NCBI RefSeq assembly: GCF_010015445.1
Contig: NC_053126.1
Location: 15,440,669-15,504,668 of the forward strand
Source of the DNA: Perca fluviatilis
Lineage: Eukaryota; Chordata; Actinopteri; Perciformes; Percidae
Length of the DNA: 64,000 nt
Direction: 5' to 3'
Below, piece by piece: positions 12,211 through 26,410 of this stretch (position 1 is the first letter of the stretch; every line of letters begins with the position of its first letter). Position numbers and translations under genes: made by a program. Below the pieces are notes generated by a model. The model was not told the DNA's origin, did no database searches, and saw only the letters and a program-made list of their open reading frames with translations.

Positions 12211-15121
12211 TGTTATTCCAGTTGCTTGATCACTTGCTGTCAGTGTTTGTTATTTTCTCTCACATTGCAGCTTAAAGGAAGCAGGTGTAGCTCTCACCCT
12301 CCACCTGTCAGAATTTCACTGGTAGTGAGAGCGGAGAGTGGGAAAAAGAATCCATGACAGATAGGAGACTGAGAAACAAACAGTTAATCATATAGTGTGG
12401 TCCAGTTTTGGATTGAAACTTGGCAGAGGAACCATGGCGTTCAACAGAGAAGCAGGGATGTGCACTTTGAATTAGAGGATTAGGTGGTAAATAGGTGTTA
12501 TGTAGCCTGGGATAGTGGAGTTTAGGTAGTCAGGGAGAGGGAGGCTGCTGAAACTTGAGGGGGAAGGGTAGGATTGTTTTTTTTGTCGGGCTTGTTGTCC
12601 CAAACTCTTGCTGAGTGTGAGTCACTTTTATGCCCGGGGCTAGCCTCCAGGTGAAAAAGCAGTCATAAAGTAGATTAGGCTGCTGACAGGATGTGATTTT
12701 TATTTGTTTGCATGTGTGTGTGTGTGTGTGGTGTCCTCACTGTCCCCTCTTTCTTTCTTTAACTCTTGTTTTTTTCTTTAATTGTTTCACTGTGTGAAAA
12801 CAAGAAACCATGCAGGCTTGTCAACAGTTTTTATTTTTTCTTAAAACAGCGGACATTTAACAAACCCATTGTTTACATTTTCTCCTCTAGGTTTTCAAAG
12901 ATACATTTTATTGATCCATTTGGCTGAGATCTTTAGTGTTGGTGACAGAAAGCTTGTCTGAAGTTCATTTTCTCCTGCTCTGAGAACCAGTTTGATAAAC
13001 ACCTAAACTGCTGCTCTTTTCCAGAGCTAGTCTCAACCTGTTTTCTACTATCTTGGGCAGATAAACTGTAAACTGCAGTCACACAAGCATGCCTGATATA
13101 TTGTGGTATGCAACGGCAGGAGCTGATATCATCAAGAGGCCGTCTGCCTGTCATCATCCCTCTCTGGCTGCTTTCCAGACTGTCAGAAAAGCAGCTGAGC
13201 TCAAACCTACATGAGCATTTCTTAGTAAAGAAGAACCCTGTCATTTTGAAGTGCCGGCTGTCTAAAGACAGACATGGTGTTTGTAGCTCTTCTAACACCT
13301 TGCATGACTTTGTCAGTCTTGCTTAAACAACATGGTAATGAACATAGTGTACATTCCAGCTCTGCAGCCCCCAGTGTCTCAATCATCAGCCCTGGTCAGT
13401 GGTTGTATTGCTGGTAGTAGTCTTGCATTGCCAGACCTATCTCCACAGCACTATGTCAGCGCTGGAGTATGCTGGTAGTGAAGTCAATACATCAAGTGAG
13501 TGTGAAAATATGTGACATAAAAGTGGCATATTTGAAGAATCCAGCAACTGGCGCATCTCAGTCAAAATTCCATGAAGTTTTTGCAAGGCAGGGAAGACAA
13601 AGCGTGTCTTTTGTTTCAGGCCTCATGTTGATGTATAGCTTATGTGTATGTGCTTGTTGGAAGAAGAAAAACAGATTGAAATACGGAGGAAAGAGACGCC
13701 AAAGTGGAGAAAGCCAGAAAATGTCCCGCTTGTGTTCCTTGTAGTGTATCTACTGGAGGCCATGTGAGGGGTGGCAGAGGAGATTAGATGTTGCCAAGGC
13801 CACAGCACAGCGACGTGCTCAAGACCATGCTGAATTGGCCCTTGATGCCTTCAAGCTGTTTCCAACACCATGCTATCAGCTCCTTCATATCCCTCTCTCA
13901 GCAGCACACAGAAACCTGAGCAATACAGCGCTGAGAGCTCATAAGAGGAATTTGGGTCAGACCTAATTTTGACAGGGCAGGTGGGCAACTCTTATAAAAG
14001 CAACATAATAAAAGTGAACTCAGCTCCTCTCTGCCCTCGAATTTCACAGAGATCAGATATGGATGAGGCCTGCAGGTCCGGGGGGTTCTGAGGCTTGAGG
14101 ATTATCCAATCCACGACCAAGCATGAAGAACATACTATTGCAAGGAAGACAGGGACCTGTACTTAAGTTAAAAGCAGTTGTGTATCTTTACAGCATCCTT
14201 TCTCCAGGACGACTTCCGCTCTCCAGATTAGCCTCGTCGATCTGATTCTCATGGCTTTCTGCAGAGAAGGAGCTCTGGCCCACGTCCCTCTCTTTTCTTC
14301 ATGGCCCTGTGACATGAGAGCTTCCTTGATGGGTACACTCATTATTTGATTCACTTGATCAGTCCAGGATGCTGTACACAAAAAGCTTCAGCCATTAGGC
14401 TCCCTGATGCTGGGTGACAGCCATGATAGACTCAGAGACTGTGGGGGTGGGAGGGAAGAAGCAGGAGCGCCTTCTTTTGTTAATGCCCAAGTTCTCTGGC
14501 TCACACAGGGAGCAAAGACTCTGGCATCATTCCTGTGCAACACGTTGGCTCTATGACTCTCTTGAACACTGCAGGAGAACATTTAAACATTTGACTGTCC
14601 AAATAATATTTATTTCATGAAGCCGATCTCTGTGAAACGAAGCAAAACAGATTTTCATGGAGTTTCAACATTGCAGTAGATGCCATCTGTCTTCAATCCG
14701 AGATGTAAAAATCTGCCAGTGCAGATGAGGCTTAGTCAGACTCCCTTGGCATTTTCGCCTGATGATCGAAGTTATGTTTTGGGTCTTTATACTTTGAAGA
14801 GGAGATCTTTCGAGGAGATATCTCCCAGCCCCCATGTGGTTTTGAGGGTTGAAAAGTGAACAAAGAACACTAACCTATAAACACACTTGTTGGTCTGCCT
14901 TAAAGCCATTATATTAACAGAAGAAAGACAGCTACTTTCTCTCTGGACACACAGCTGCAGTGGTGGTAACATTGACTCAAGTACTGAAACTTTTCTGCTT
15001 TTCATTTACTTCTACTTTACAACATTTCAAAGAGAAATGTAGCACTTTTTACCACACTACATTTATCTGACAGCTTTAGTTACTTTGTAGAGTAGCATTT
15101 TACATGTTTGCAGTATGCAAA

Positions 15122-15350
15122 TGTTTGCAGTATGCAAAATGTCTACAATTGAGTTCTACAAGTATTGTTTTCTTAGTAAAACAAGTGAAAATATCTGCCA
15201 GTGTGGTAAGGTGATTTCAACCTGCTTTGATAGAAGTCAACTGGTTTTGGGAATTTTCTAGAATGTGGTGACATTTTTCTTTAATCTGCTTTCAGGATTT
15301 GTACTCTTATTTCTAAAAAGTTATGGAAATATTATGGAAACAAGTTGATT
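15122..15350. repeat. Duplicated ~220-bp module, copy B
   Basis: This is the second, same-strand copy of the module at 11108-11320. Its first 17 bases (ATGTTTGCAGTATGCAA) are also tandemly doubled just upstream at 15104. A GAATGTGGTGACATT stretch replaces the shorter AGTGACGTT of copy A. Confidence 0.85.
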
Positions 15351-17510
15351 TCTATCAGAAACAAGTTGAAATATTCTGACAAATTGGCAATTTTAGGACT
15401 CAATCACTAACATATAGAAGTACTGCTTTAAAGGACCTGAATATTTCTTCCACTGCTGCACAGCTGACACAGCCAGCCAATAAGCACATCATTTCTCATT
15501 ATAAGCGCATGTGTTTACACAGGGAGAGAACGACAAAAAAGGAAATGCAGGAGAGAACAGTTGGCCTATTGTGTCCGTCCACATGCAAAGTTGTATATTA
15601 GCACATGGTACGCCTGAAGAACAAACCAATAAACAACTATGGAACATAATCAGTCAAACGTTAAACTAAGCACGGTGGCTCTTAATGGAAATTCTGACCC
15701 AGTGGTTTGGTTCTTGCATCACTGATACAGAGGGGTCTTTAAGAGTCTCTGGCACCCCTATGAAAGGATCTCATTCTGCCTGTAATGAGAGCTGGATTTC
15801 CGAAACCCAGAGTTTGGTCGGTAGTGTGGTCTGCTCTGAAGGCAATACTCACCTCATCTGCTGATTCACAAGCTGGTGACAGCCGTGGTCACAGGTGATG
15901 GGAGGTGGCAGTTTTGCGGGAAAGGTAGGGGTCAGGGAAAACCATATAAGGGTCAATGAGGAAGACAAGGAGTTCATGTTTGGGGTTACTCACGGACACA
16001 AACATTCACTCCTAAGGTTTTTCAGACTCTGAAATGAGGAGTTCTTACGCTTTCTTGAGCTTGATGACACTGCACAGATCATCCTGGAACCTTGCATCTT
16101 ATTCTTTTTAACATGTTCTGCTCCACTGCCGTGTTGTTAGGCTAGGGTTTTATGGGACTATCAAGATGCTACAGGTGGCAATCCAAATGTTTAATAACTC
16201 AAAGTAAAGCCAGTATGAAAAGGAAGCCAGGCTTATACATATAAATATATATGAATTAAAGATATCATGGCTTATTTTGCTGTTTGTGTTGCAATCGTGT
16301 GTACCTGTTGCACCTATATGGTTTCATAATGATTCTTTATTTACTTCCTCTCAAATGTGCGTGATGGAATTGCAGTTAGACAAACTCCAAAAATATAACA
16401 GGTTGACATTGATAGAGTGTTATGAGTCATATGAAGTATGTTCTCTGTTACCTAAAATCATCATCTATCAGCTTTGAGCAGACTTAATGTGCAGAATATT
16501 AAATTAGGTTTCAGTGCCTTTCTTCTTCCTGAATAGTGGTGCAGATGTTTTATCAGTACATCAGCGCTGCAAAGCTGAAAATTTCAGGCATGTTTTAAAA
16601 GAAATGCCACATACCAAACTAAACAGAGTGAAAAGGTAATACACACTCAGCAGACATTGATTTAGTCTACTACAACTTTTCTAGCAAATAGATAGATCTT
16701 TCTGATGAGGAACATTTAGGGAAAAAAGTACTGCAGAGCTCAGTGCCAAGTCATTGCTAAATACTCTGTTTTGTTTTCTTGTATGAGAAAAACAATGCGG
16801 GCATGCTTAGACACGAAGTGCGGCATTAGATCATAGGGCAACACACAAATAACCTGTTAGATCTGTATCTTCCTTCATTCATCAGAGGTCATGCCAGACA
16901 GTCTGCCAGAGGCTGTGTCGAAAAAAGGAGCCATTTTGAGTTGAGCAGGTATCCAGAGAGCGCTGATGGAAATGGCCTCCTGGTGGATAACTGACCTCTG
17001 AAGTTTACAAAAAAGACATCTAGTCACTATTAAGACTAATACTTGTAGTGAGCAAAGCCTTTATATGAGCCTCTGGAGGAATGAGGCTGGATAGATACAC
17101 CTTGGATGAAACCACCTGCATTATTACACTCGCCCTGCGTGACTATGCTGAAAGGCCATAGCACATCAGGAGATTATGTTAGAGTTAAAGCAGGTGGCGC
17201 TGAATGCAGAGCAAGTTTTAATATTACAGTAAATAACCTGGATGAGGTTGTAAGTGGCTGATGTGCTGACTGAGTGGAACATGGAGGGGAGATCAGCTGC
17301 GGGATCAGCTGACGGATCATGGGAGCTGAGCATGGAGGCTGTACACTGTGATCTTATTATTGTGCTTTGTGTTGCTCGGCAATCGACTCCAGTCTTTGCC
17401 CGCCCGACTTAGCCCGACTAAGTAGCTCAGCGTCTGTCTGACACACACACAACCACACCTTTAGCATTGCGGGGTTGAATTGGCAAGTTGTCTGGCCGGT
17501 TTCTGTATAT

Positions 17511-17511
<1 letters not shown>

Positions 17512-17579
<68 letters not shown>
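17512..17579. repeat. (AC)34 microsatellite
   Basis: A pure AC tract of 68 bases in intergenic DNA. It is the first of four dinucleotide tracts in about 2.1 kb. Confidence 0.98.
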
Positions 17580-17582
<3 letters not shown>

Positions 17583-18114
17583 AATCTGGAACAATAATAC
17601 TCCCATATACTCAAGGCTGGCACACTCCACACACACTCCCAGGGTCATATGTCCCAGTACGCAGACACGCTTCAGCAGGCCAAAAGTCGCGCAGAGCCAC
17701 ATGTGGAAACATATCAGATATTTGCTCACAGAAAGTACGTAATGTGAGAACAAATGTATGATAAAAGTTGATGTATGTCACTGGCAATCAAATTCTGCTG
17801 TCAGATACAACCTCAACAGTGCTTATTATGGTTAAATATGTAGTCATAGATTTGGGAAAATAACTTAATTAGACTATGTATTTAAGTTAACATGCACGCT
17901 ATAGGGAATACTCTAGTTAAGATGATCCTTTAATCCTTTTACACACTGCTGTTTGTGTATCCCTTTGCTGAATATGCCCTCATGTGAAGAAGTTCAAGTT
18001 ATTGTGCTGCCTGACACCTGTTGAAACACAGGAGACTCCGTCATGATGAGACATGCGTTCATGCAGGTGAATCACAACCAGCTGAAAGAGCTGCAGCAGG
18101 TGACACAGCCACTG

Positions 18115-18115
<1 letters not shown>

Positions 18116-18178
<63 letters not shown>

Positions 18179-18181
18179 ACA
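18116..18181. repeat. (CA)n microsatellite
   Basis: About 28 CA units ending in an ATACACACACC interruption. Orientation is the same as the 17512 tract. Confidence 0.97.
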
Positions 18182-18871
18182 CCCTCACAAAAAGAGACAC
18201 AAGCAAAGGGCTGAGTGCAGAGAGTACGTCCGATTGGACCATGTTCAATACAGAGCTACAAAACTAGCAGTATGGCTGAATTCGTCATTGACAGCTACAT
18301 GAAATCAAACATTCCACACATTTACACAACTTACACTCTTAACACTGTGTAACATTTTATATACATGTTGTGTGCCTAAAACTAAATTTGGAACCTGATA
18401 AGATATCCACAATATTTATAGCATGATTAAACGTGCCTTAACATGTGTCTGACAATGTGCAGCCCGGACTACAAGCAAAACTAAGCAGCTTTGAGCCCCA
18501 GCCATTTCAACCGTATGATCAAAATCGCTGAATATGTCTGCAAACAAAGCCGGCGATACAGCAGTGGGCTCGCTCTGCACCTCCACCCTGTCCTGCTCTC
18601 TTCTCGCCAAGCCTCAGATCCACCAGCAGCCTGGGGAGTTGTACATCGCACAATGGGCCCATTGTACATGCTGAGGTAACACCATAATTGTTACAATCTT
18701 TCCATTCAGGTGAAAAGCACACCCACTTTCGACTCCCAGTGACATTTTGAGAGGTTGAGAGGTGTGTGGCTTTCAGTGATGTTGCATTAATCAGATATAA
18801 TGGAGAAAAATGTGTGTGGCTCGCGCACCTGAGGATGTGGCTGGAGCCTACATACAGTAAGATCTGTTTGT

Positions 18872-18875
<4 letters not shown>

Positions 18876-18914
<39 letters not shown>
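18876..18914. repeat. (TG)n microsatellite
   Basis: About 19 pure GT units. Orientation is opposite to the two CA tracts just upstream. Confidence 0.97.
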
Positions 18915-18916
<2 letters not shown>

Positions 18917-19471
18917 GCCAAGGTCCAGACCACAAGCTCTGTGGAGCTGGAGTGACAGATTTAATAACATACTGATATTTCCATGAGGCGGATCAGTGAT
19001 CTGTGACGAAAGTCCACTAGAGAAGTTTAATAATTCCTTGCTGCCAATCTGAAACCCCGAGTGAGAAAGACGTTTTCCACAAGCAGGCCAGTCTAACGTT
19101 ACATAAACAAATGTGCTCAAAAGAGTAGACCTACATCTGCATTATCTGAGATTGGGTTTCTCTTTTTGGTTTTATTTATTTATTCTATTATTTCCATGGA
19201 CTCTCTGTTATCATGGGGCTTTGCATTTAACGATAGGGATGTCAGCCCCAGCGCCCTCCCCACGCGCCTTACACATCCTGGAGAGATAAATCACAACTAT
19301 GGGCCTGCGTCTGGGAGGAGCCAGGGAGGAGGAAACGGTACGAAGGCCTGGGTGGTTCCAGCTGGTCGGCTTCCAAACTTTTAGTTGAGTCTAATGCAGG
19401 CTTGTGAGGAGCTTCCCTGCCTTTCATCCGTTTAGGAAACATCTGGAATCATCTGCCGGTTAAATGAAAGT

Positions 19472-19548
19472 ATGTGCATGTGTGTGTGCGTGTGTGTGTG
19501 TGTACGTGTGTGTGTGTGTGTGTGCATGCGCGTGCGTGCGTGTGTGCG

Positions 19549-19588
<40 letters not shown>
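19472..19588. repeat. Compound (TG/CG)n microsatellite
   Basis: TG repeats with GCGTG, TACG and CATGCG interruptions over about 115 bases. Alternating purine/pyrimidine sequence with CG steps is the type most prone to form Z-DNA (inference). Confidence 0.95.
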
Positions 19589-19591
<3 letters not shown>

Positions 19592-22500
19592 CTTCCAGGA
19601 GGTTTGCCAGGAATGTTATCATTGTGTAAAAGATTAACCTCGCTGCTCAGCAAATAAATTAAGGAAACTCACTGGTAAATTGCCAATAGATGTTTGGGCT
19701 TTGACATCATCTCCAGTGAACAAATTCCTGCTGAACATCAACAAGGTTACGATCAGTCCCCTCCTCATTACTCATGGAAGGGCGGCCCACCACAGAACTG
19801 TGCCATATCTGATACATTGAGAAGAAAACTGAAATATCTACACGCTTTATGTACAATCACCCTATTTCCTATGGCTTTTAACTTGTCAAAGACTTCAGAA
19901 TGCTTACAAAAGAAGAAGTCAAAAATACGGTTAAAAGCGCGTAGTGTTGCTGTTCAGCAGAGAGGTTATTGTATCCAGGTGAGCAGACAAAAAAGCCTGT
20001 GGTGGCATGGCGTGTCTCTCCACGCCCGAGTCGAGACTTGAGGCCAGGATGTGTTGACAGAGGCAGACAGAGCCATTGTCAGGAGTCACACCTGTCGATA
20101 AAACTCCTCTTTCTCCGTGCACGAGGCGTCGCCACCGAAAACACTAAAAACTATTAGCAGCCTCCATACCTGCAGTCTGCAAACAAAAATGTTAAGTCTT
20201 GTCAAGACTGAAGAATAACAAGTGAAACACATCACCAGTGCGTGCTTTGTCACTGTGTGGTTATAAACCTCATAACAAAATGTCAACTTTTAACAAAATA
20301 AGAATAATGGCCCTGTTTTCGGCCGCCATGTATTTTTGAGCACATTCGATTTGTTTTTAAAAGTTCATATTCTCTTAAATTAACACAAGAACATGTAATC
20401 TTTCTTCTGAAGAACATGAAAATTACCAAGTGGTTGAGTTTAAGAGTTAAGTGGCTTTCACACCACCACAAAAATGTGTAAAAATACCATGCAAACATCT
20501 CTTCCTCCTTTCCCCCCTTTTTTATGTATACAGTGTGTAAACACCCTTAAAGATAACAGAAGGCCCTCTCAGACATTACAATACAAACGTTTTTACAGCT
20601 GAATTTTACGTCACAGACTAGGTGTGTAGGAAAAAGAGTTGCTGTGTTTGGACCGGGGAGAGGATGCTCAGGTCTGGCTGCAGCGACACCAGGGGATGTG
20701 ATTTTTGGGAGTATTGCGGAGGATGTTTTGCCTCCTGTGTGGTGACTCCTGACCCACACCATCCTCTTCAAACCTGCTTCACCTCGGTCCTATTGTAGCT
20801 CTTATCAAAAAGCTGAATGTTGTGCATACATTCAGTCCACTGGCCTGTACAGGAGATAACTCTGGCTCCGTCTCACATCAGAGCAGCCTGTCTCTGTTAA
20901 CCCCCCATATACAGTATCTATCCCATAAGTCTATATGTAGACAGCTTCCTCTTCCTCCCGTCTATCCCTTTCTCCATCCAAATCATCACCTGTCTGTCCA
21001 TCTGCTCTCTTGTCCCGTACACCTTTGCTGCCCGGCTCTCTGCCTCATCTCAGCTCCTGTGAATGAGTGTTTTGTCAGTCCTGCGTGACTCTCGCCTGTT
21101 AAGACAACATGGTGTCGTCCTGAGGGTGCACCATGGATCACACTCTGCTGACTTGCGCTCGTACCGCTTCTCATCTTCACTAACATGCACTGACATGGCC
21201 CTTTGAAGTCATGGGGAGCAGCGTGGACCTGGAACCGGCCCAACAAAAGCAATCTGATCCTCGGCTGATGTGTCCAAGCATGCCTGCGGCCCCCCCCCCG
21301 ACAATGGACTAGGACAGCAGGGGCCCCCTTTGCAACTTCTGTGTGTACCTTGGAGTGGACCTGCATGTTTATCATGGAGAACTGGACATCTGATGATAAA
21401 CTGTGCTGTAGCAGGTGGATCTTTAGAGATATTAGTAATAAAATGGTATCTCCACCAATAGTTGTTCCCTCCTTCACTTTAGTTTGTATCATAACACAAA
21501 GACAAAAAAGATGTGTCACATAAAGTGTATGCCCTGTATTATAATTCAAGTTCAGCCTTTTATTTATATCATTTTGTTATGTTTCCATGAATTTGAAAAT
21601 GCTTTATTCTTTATAATGGCCACTATTGGGAAAATGAATACAAGTTACATATAAGATTCAACTCCCCTCCCTACTCAAGTCATTCAGTACCTTACAAATT
21701 AATTTACTCTTTCAAGATCAGCAACATTACCAATGGCTTTGATTTTTATTCTCATTTGGTCATGACTCATATTTCATAGATTAGTGCTTATTTTGGCTGC
21801 GATCAGAGGCTTTATACTATTTTTTTTAGAACAATGTGTTTTTGATTAGAAGATTTTGGTATGATAACCACCACATCGACCCACGTCTGACCTGCATCCC
21901 AAAATCTCTACACATACATTTGGAAACATTGAATATGCAAAGCTCATCTCAAACAGTGTTTTTATACAGAGAAGGAGGGAGCTTGAGTCGCAAGCCAGAC
22001 GTGCTTTCTGTTATCTTGACATTCCAGCCAGTGTTGTGAGAGTGTGTGCTGTGTGTTTACATTTGCTGATATGTATGCATTAGACAAGTTAGAACAGCTC
22101 AAGCTCAGCTGGATGTCTTGTTCTGGACTCAAGGTCTGTGTATCTGTGTCTGGGACTATTGATCACAAGGACATACAAGACTTTGTCTATCCAACAAGTG
22201 GAGAAACTTCATGGCCAACAAAGCTACAAGTACAAGGGTTTCATCAAGAAAAGCTCCACGTCAATCAGTTGGTATTTGATATGAATCCATATTGCAAAAT
22301 TGTAAAAGACCAGTCGAAAAGGGAAACAAAATAGAAGAAGGAAATTGTTGAGAAAGAATTTCTCAACCATAATCAACCAACGCCAGAGGATATCACAGTC
22401 TCACTCTGCAATCTATCGTGGTTGCGCAACAACCATCTTTTTTCACAAGAGTGACACTGCAGTCTTAGACATCTCAAACATGTCATTTATAAATATGTTA

Positions 22501-23898
22501 TATATATTCCCTTCACATTTAGTAACACAGTATTGCCTGTGATTGGCAGGTTTAAAACATGATGCTGAAGACATGGCAACTCTGGCTGGGAGGACTGTAT
22601 TCACTTTAAATAATTCCTCAGGATATGGAGCACAAACCGGCCTCAAATGTACCAGTGACTCTGCCAACAAGACTGTATAGAGACCAACAGTAGCTGTGTT
22701 GTAACTGTGCTCAATTTCACATCATCTTCTCTCACTTTTCTGCTTTGGGATCACTCAAACACCCTGTCAGGACTTCTTTCACACCTGCCCAAAATCACTT
22801 CCTTGTTTTTCTTTTAAAGTTTACACCAAAGCATGCTTGCAAATAATATACCATTGCCAAAACTGAGACCAAGAGTTACCTCAGTGCAGAGCAACGCAAC
22901 ATGTGCCATCCACTACATCTGGTTCGCTTTAGCTTCAGCATCAACAAGTGCTTCCATCTCAACAGTGCATGATTTTTTCTTTCTCTTACATACACACAGA
23001 GCACATATGAATCATGGAGGATGATCTGCTACAAAGCTTGAGAACATAGCACCCAATGTATATTTCATGAGGCATTAGACGCCTTATTATTCATGCTGGT
23101 CTGTTTTGTTTGGGAGACAGAGAGCTGAACAATAGATTCATGTCATAGTGATGGAGGATTAGAATACCTAGAGTCCACAAAAGCCCACAAGCACTGTTTA
23201 TTCACATGAGGGTCCATTCATGATTGTATTAAGTGATTTTCTGTGGAAGAATTCTTGTTAATCATTTTTAAGAATTTCTATACATAAAACAATGAGTCAT
23301 GTTTTGGAGGACGGATGAGAGAGGCAACTGGAAACAGAAGGTTTAGCTGTGGACTCTGTAAGATACTGTAGCACGATAAAACCTTTTATGGAGGGAAACC
23401 ATGATACGCAAACTTCCTCCAGAGGCCATGGTGTTTTGGATAATCATCTTTCAACATCAAAAGCAGGTCTGGAACTCACTACCGACAAACTCTACCAAGG
23501 CGTTGTGTATGTTCAGAAGAAAAGAACACATTCACTGAAGCACCTTAACATGGACCTTACCCCATCTATAAAACTGCTTCTACTACGGTCTCCGTGTCCT
23601 GAACAACGCTCCCTTTGTTCTGCATGTAAGGAGTGGAAAATGAAGGAGGCCGTGGTCCTATGCTGTAAATCATTCGAAACAGACGGGGTCACAGGTTTTG
23701 GTTGTAGTTTATAACAGCTAAGCTTACTCAGTATCAGCCCCATGAGCACTCTCTTCTCGGCCAGCTGCTGCTTTCTGCGGAGCTGACTGCAGGTAGCTCG
23801 GCAGGAAGCAAGCGCTCGCTCCTGTGACATGTCAAAGGTATTTATTTGAACACACTAAATAGTTCTCTATGGAGGATTCAGAGGTGCCATACAGCTCC

Positions 23899-24860
23899 TG
23901 ATACATTCCAGTGGTTTAATGGTTGATGACAAATTGTGCTTGGGGCAGATTTTTGGGGGGGAATGTTTACATCTTCAAAAATAGTAGTTTCTTTGTTGTG
24001 TTCAAATGCACATTTTACCAATCTTAGAAGCTATAATCAATCATGTATATTAACAATAGATCACAGGACCACTTGTATGTGAAAGGGTTCACTCGTAGCG
24101 GTGATGAACTAACAGAGAGTTATTACCCAACTCTGCAGTCACAGTAAGAGGTACTGTATGCCAACAAGTTCAATATCAACTTAAAGGGTAATACTATGTC
24201 AGTGTTGTGTTCACAGTTTGTTGTCATTAAAAAGCCCAACCAGTTGACATTTTAATACTGGGTTCACAATCCTGAATTGATTGTGTTTTAACAGTTGTTG
24301 GTAGAATTAGTGCAAGTAATAATCATGAAAAGAAAATAGAAAAAAAAGTGTGTCCTTACTGCAGTGACACCCAAAGAGGATTTACATTTACATTAGGAAA
24401 TATATGTGTTCTTACAAATACATGTAAAAACCTGCAAGAACATAGCTTTGTATACAGTACATATGCATATTAACCATCGGCATGCACCTGTATATCACTT
24501 TACATTGCTCAGCTATTCAGACCATCTTTTTTCAAAACAGACAATATCGTCTCTGATTTTAAATTTGTCTTTTCTTAGGCCTCCAGATTCTTGTAATTAC
24601 TTTTGAAGAAGATATTCTACATATTCTAAGTAAATATTAATTTCATCATTTCAATAGTCATTTTTATCCATTGTTTCATGAAGTATCACGCATTAAATAG
24701 ATCTGGAGGAGTCACAGCAAACCATGTTTCTACACATCTCTTGATACATTCCAGTAGATGAGTGACTGATGAGAAATAGTGCTTGGGGCAGATTTTTTTC
24801 CGCAGTGTTTACAGCGTCATTTATTGTTCCTTTCAAATTCAATATTAAAGCGTCTTATAG
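23899..24860. repeat. Diverged direct duplication
   Basis: TGATACATTCCAGT...GCTTGGGGCAGATTTTT...GTGTTTAC-like sequence occurs at about 23899-23970 and again at about 24742-24811, in the same orientation about 840 bases apart. The bases between show only weak matching. Confidence 0.7.
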
Positions 24861-26196
24861 ATACAATATTTTATTGGCAGGTGTTTGAAACCCATATTCA
24901 TCATTTTTACAGGTAGAGATATGAGAGGTTAACATGTACTCGTAGGGCACAGTGGAAATAGCAAGAGACAGAGACAGAGAGAGAAATCATTTAAAAAAGG
25001 AGCGGGGGAGACAAAGTGAGCAAATCCATTTTAGCCATATGTGATCTGATCTCCAAACCAACTCTCTGTTTTTGCAGCAAGCAATTTGTGAGCATTGGCA
25101 GCGATCGACTATTCTCACCATGCTAGCCCCTTCCTATCTGCCATCCCTGAAAAGACAAGGAGGCGGATAGAAAAAGGGACACGATGAGGGAAAGAGACAA
25201 AATTGTGAAGTGATGTGGGGAGAGGTAAAGAGAAAGTGAGGAAAAATAAAGAGCAATTGGGGCATAGGGAGGTGATGAAGTGAGTGGAGACTTGAGAGGG
25301 GAGTCGCAGGACATTCCTGAGCCAGCTGTGGGTTGGAGGGGGAATTCTCACTGAATGCCTGACAAATAAAACAAGACAGAGGCTATTTCAGTATTCCAGG
25401 CAAAAACCCACTGGCACATCACAGTGGAATGAGGGGGAAAGAGAGATTTTGGAAGGAAAAAGAGGCAGGCTAATGAGAGAACCAGCAGGCTGCATGGTCC
25501 TGTAAGGCAGGCCTAAAACCGCAGCAGTCCAGCGGTTAACCTTTCGCTGCCTCTCCCTCTCCTGTCTCCTCCAAAATGGAGGCAGAAACTGGCAGCAGCA
25601 GTAGCAGTTCTTGGGCCCTGACAGCAAACAAATTCCTCTTCATAGACAGGTGGTGGGGCTGTTTATTAAATACAGGATTTGATGGAGTGGAGCGCAGTAA
25701 AAAGGTCTGGGTAAGTCAAAGGCTATCATAGACTGTAAACAGCAGAGTTGAGCAGCCATAATATGGCTACTGCTCTTCAGGGGATGCAAAATCCCGGGCT
25801 CTACTCATAACTCCTTGTTAATGACTAACCCATTCAACTGAAATGCTGCGGACTATCTAAACACTATTGTTGCTGTGGAATGACTGACCACAGATGGCTC
25901 ACTATGTTGCGCTCAAGAGTAAGCAGATCAAATAGTGAAGTTCAATGATTCTGGTGGAGTGGCTCAAAAGCTGAACATTTTATTTGTTTTCCTCTAAACT
26001 TAGACAAACACACGCTAGACCAGTGTTTCCATCCCAAGCTTTTATGTTTGATATAGCCCCACACTATTATAAATGTGGATAATGTTACAAGATGTTTTTC
26101 ATACAATTTATTATGTTTGTTTGTTTTGTTTGTTTGCATTGTGCTACTTCCAGACAGTGGAATAAGCTGGACATTTAAGCCACTTAGCCAACAGCT

Positions 26197-26410
26197 TCTT
26201 TTAGCTAACAAGTTCACTTACTATGTCTAGCCACTACTTATAGCTAACAAGTTGAACTGTCTATGTATTACTTTTACTGTAGCTGGTAACTGTTTATACT
26301 TTAGCTAATTATTTTAACTGTTTATCTTAACAATTTCAGCAGTTTCTTACTGTACTTTAAGTTGAGAAATAAATATTTTAACTGTTTACTTTAAGCTAAC
26401 AATTGTTTAT
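26197..26410. repeat. Imperfect tandem repeat of TTTAGCTAACAA...AACTGTTTA
   Basis: The words TAGCTAACAAGTT, TAGCTAATTATTT, TTAACTGTTTA and AAGCTAACAATTG recur five or six times with irregular spacing. It looks like a decayed minisatellite. Confidence 0.6.

Larger units (their letters stand above)
8771..17511. other. Intergenic stretch, first part (no gene seen)
   Basis: No gene is supported. Elements listed separately are a SINE (about 9785-9941), two copies of a 220-bp module (11108-11320 and 15122-15350), a decayed MITE (about 11930-12115) and a small perfect hairpin (12187-12210). A short (TG)n run lies at about 12713-12732. Open frames here are short and match no family I know. Confidence 0.6.

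Noticed and set aside
20986..21549. 187-codon minus-strand frame in the intergenic region
   Set aside because: No recognisable domain, no neighbouring exons in phase and no family match. It is probably chance.
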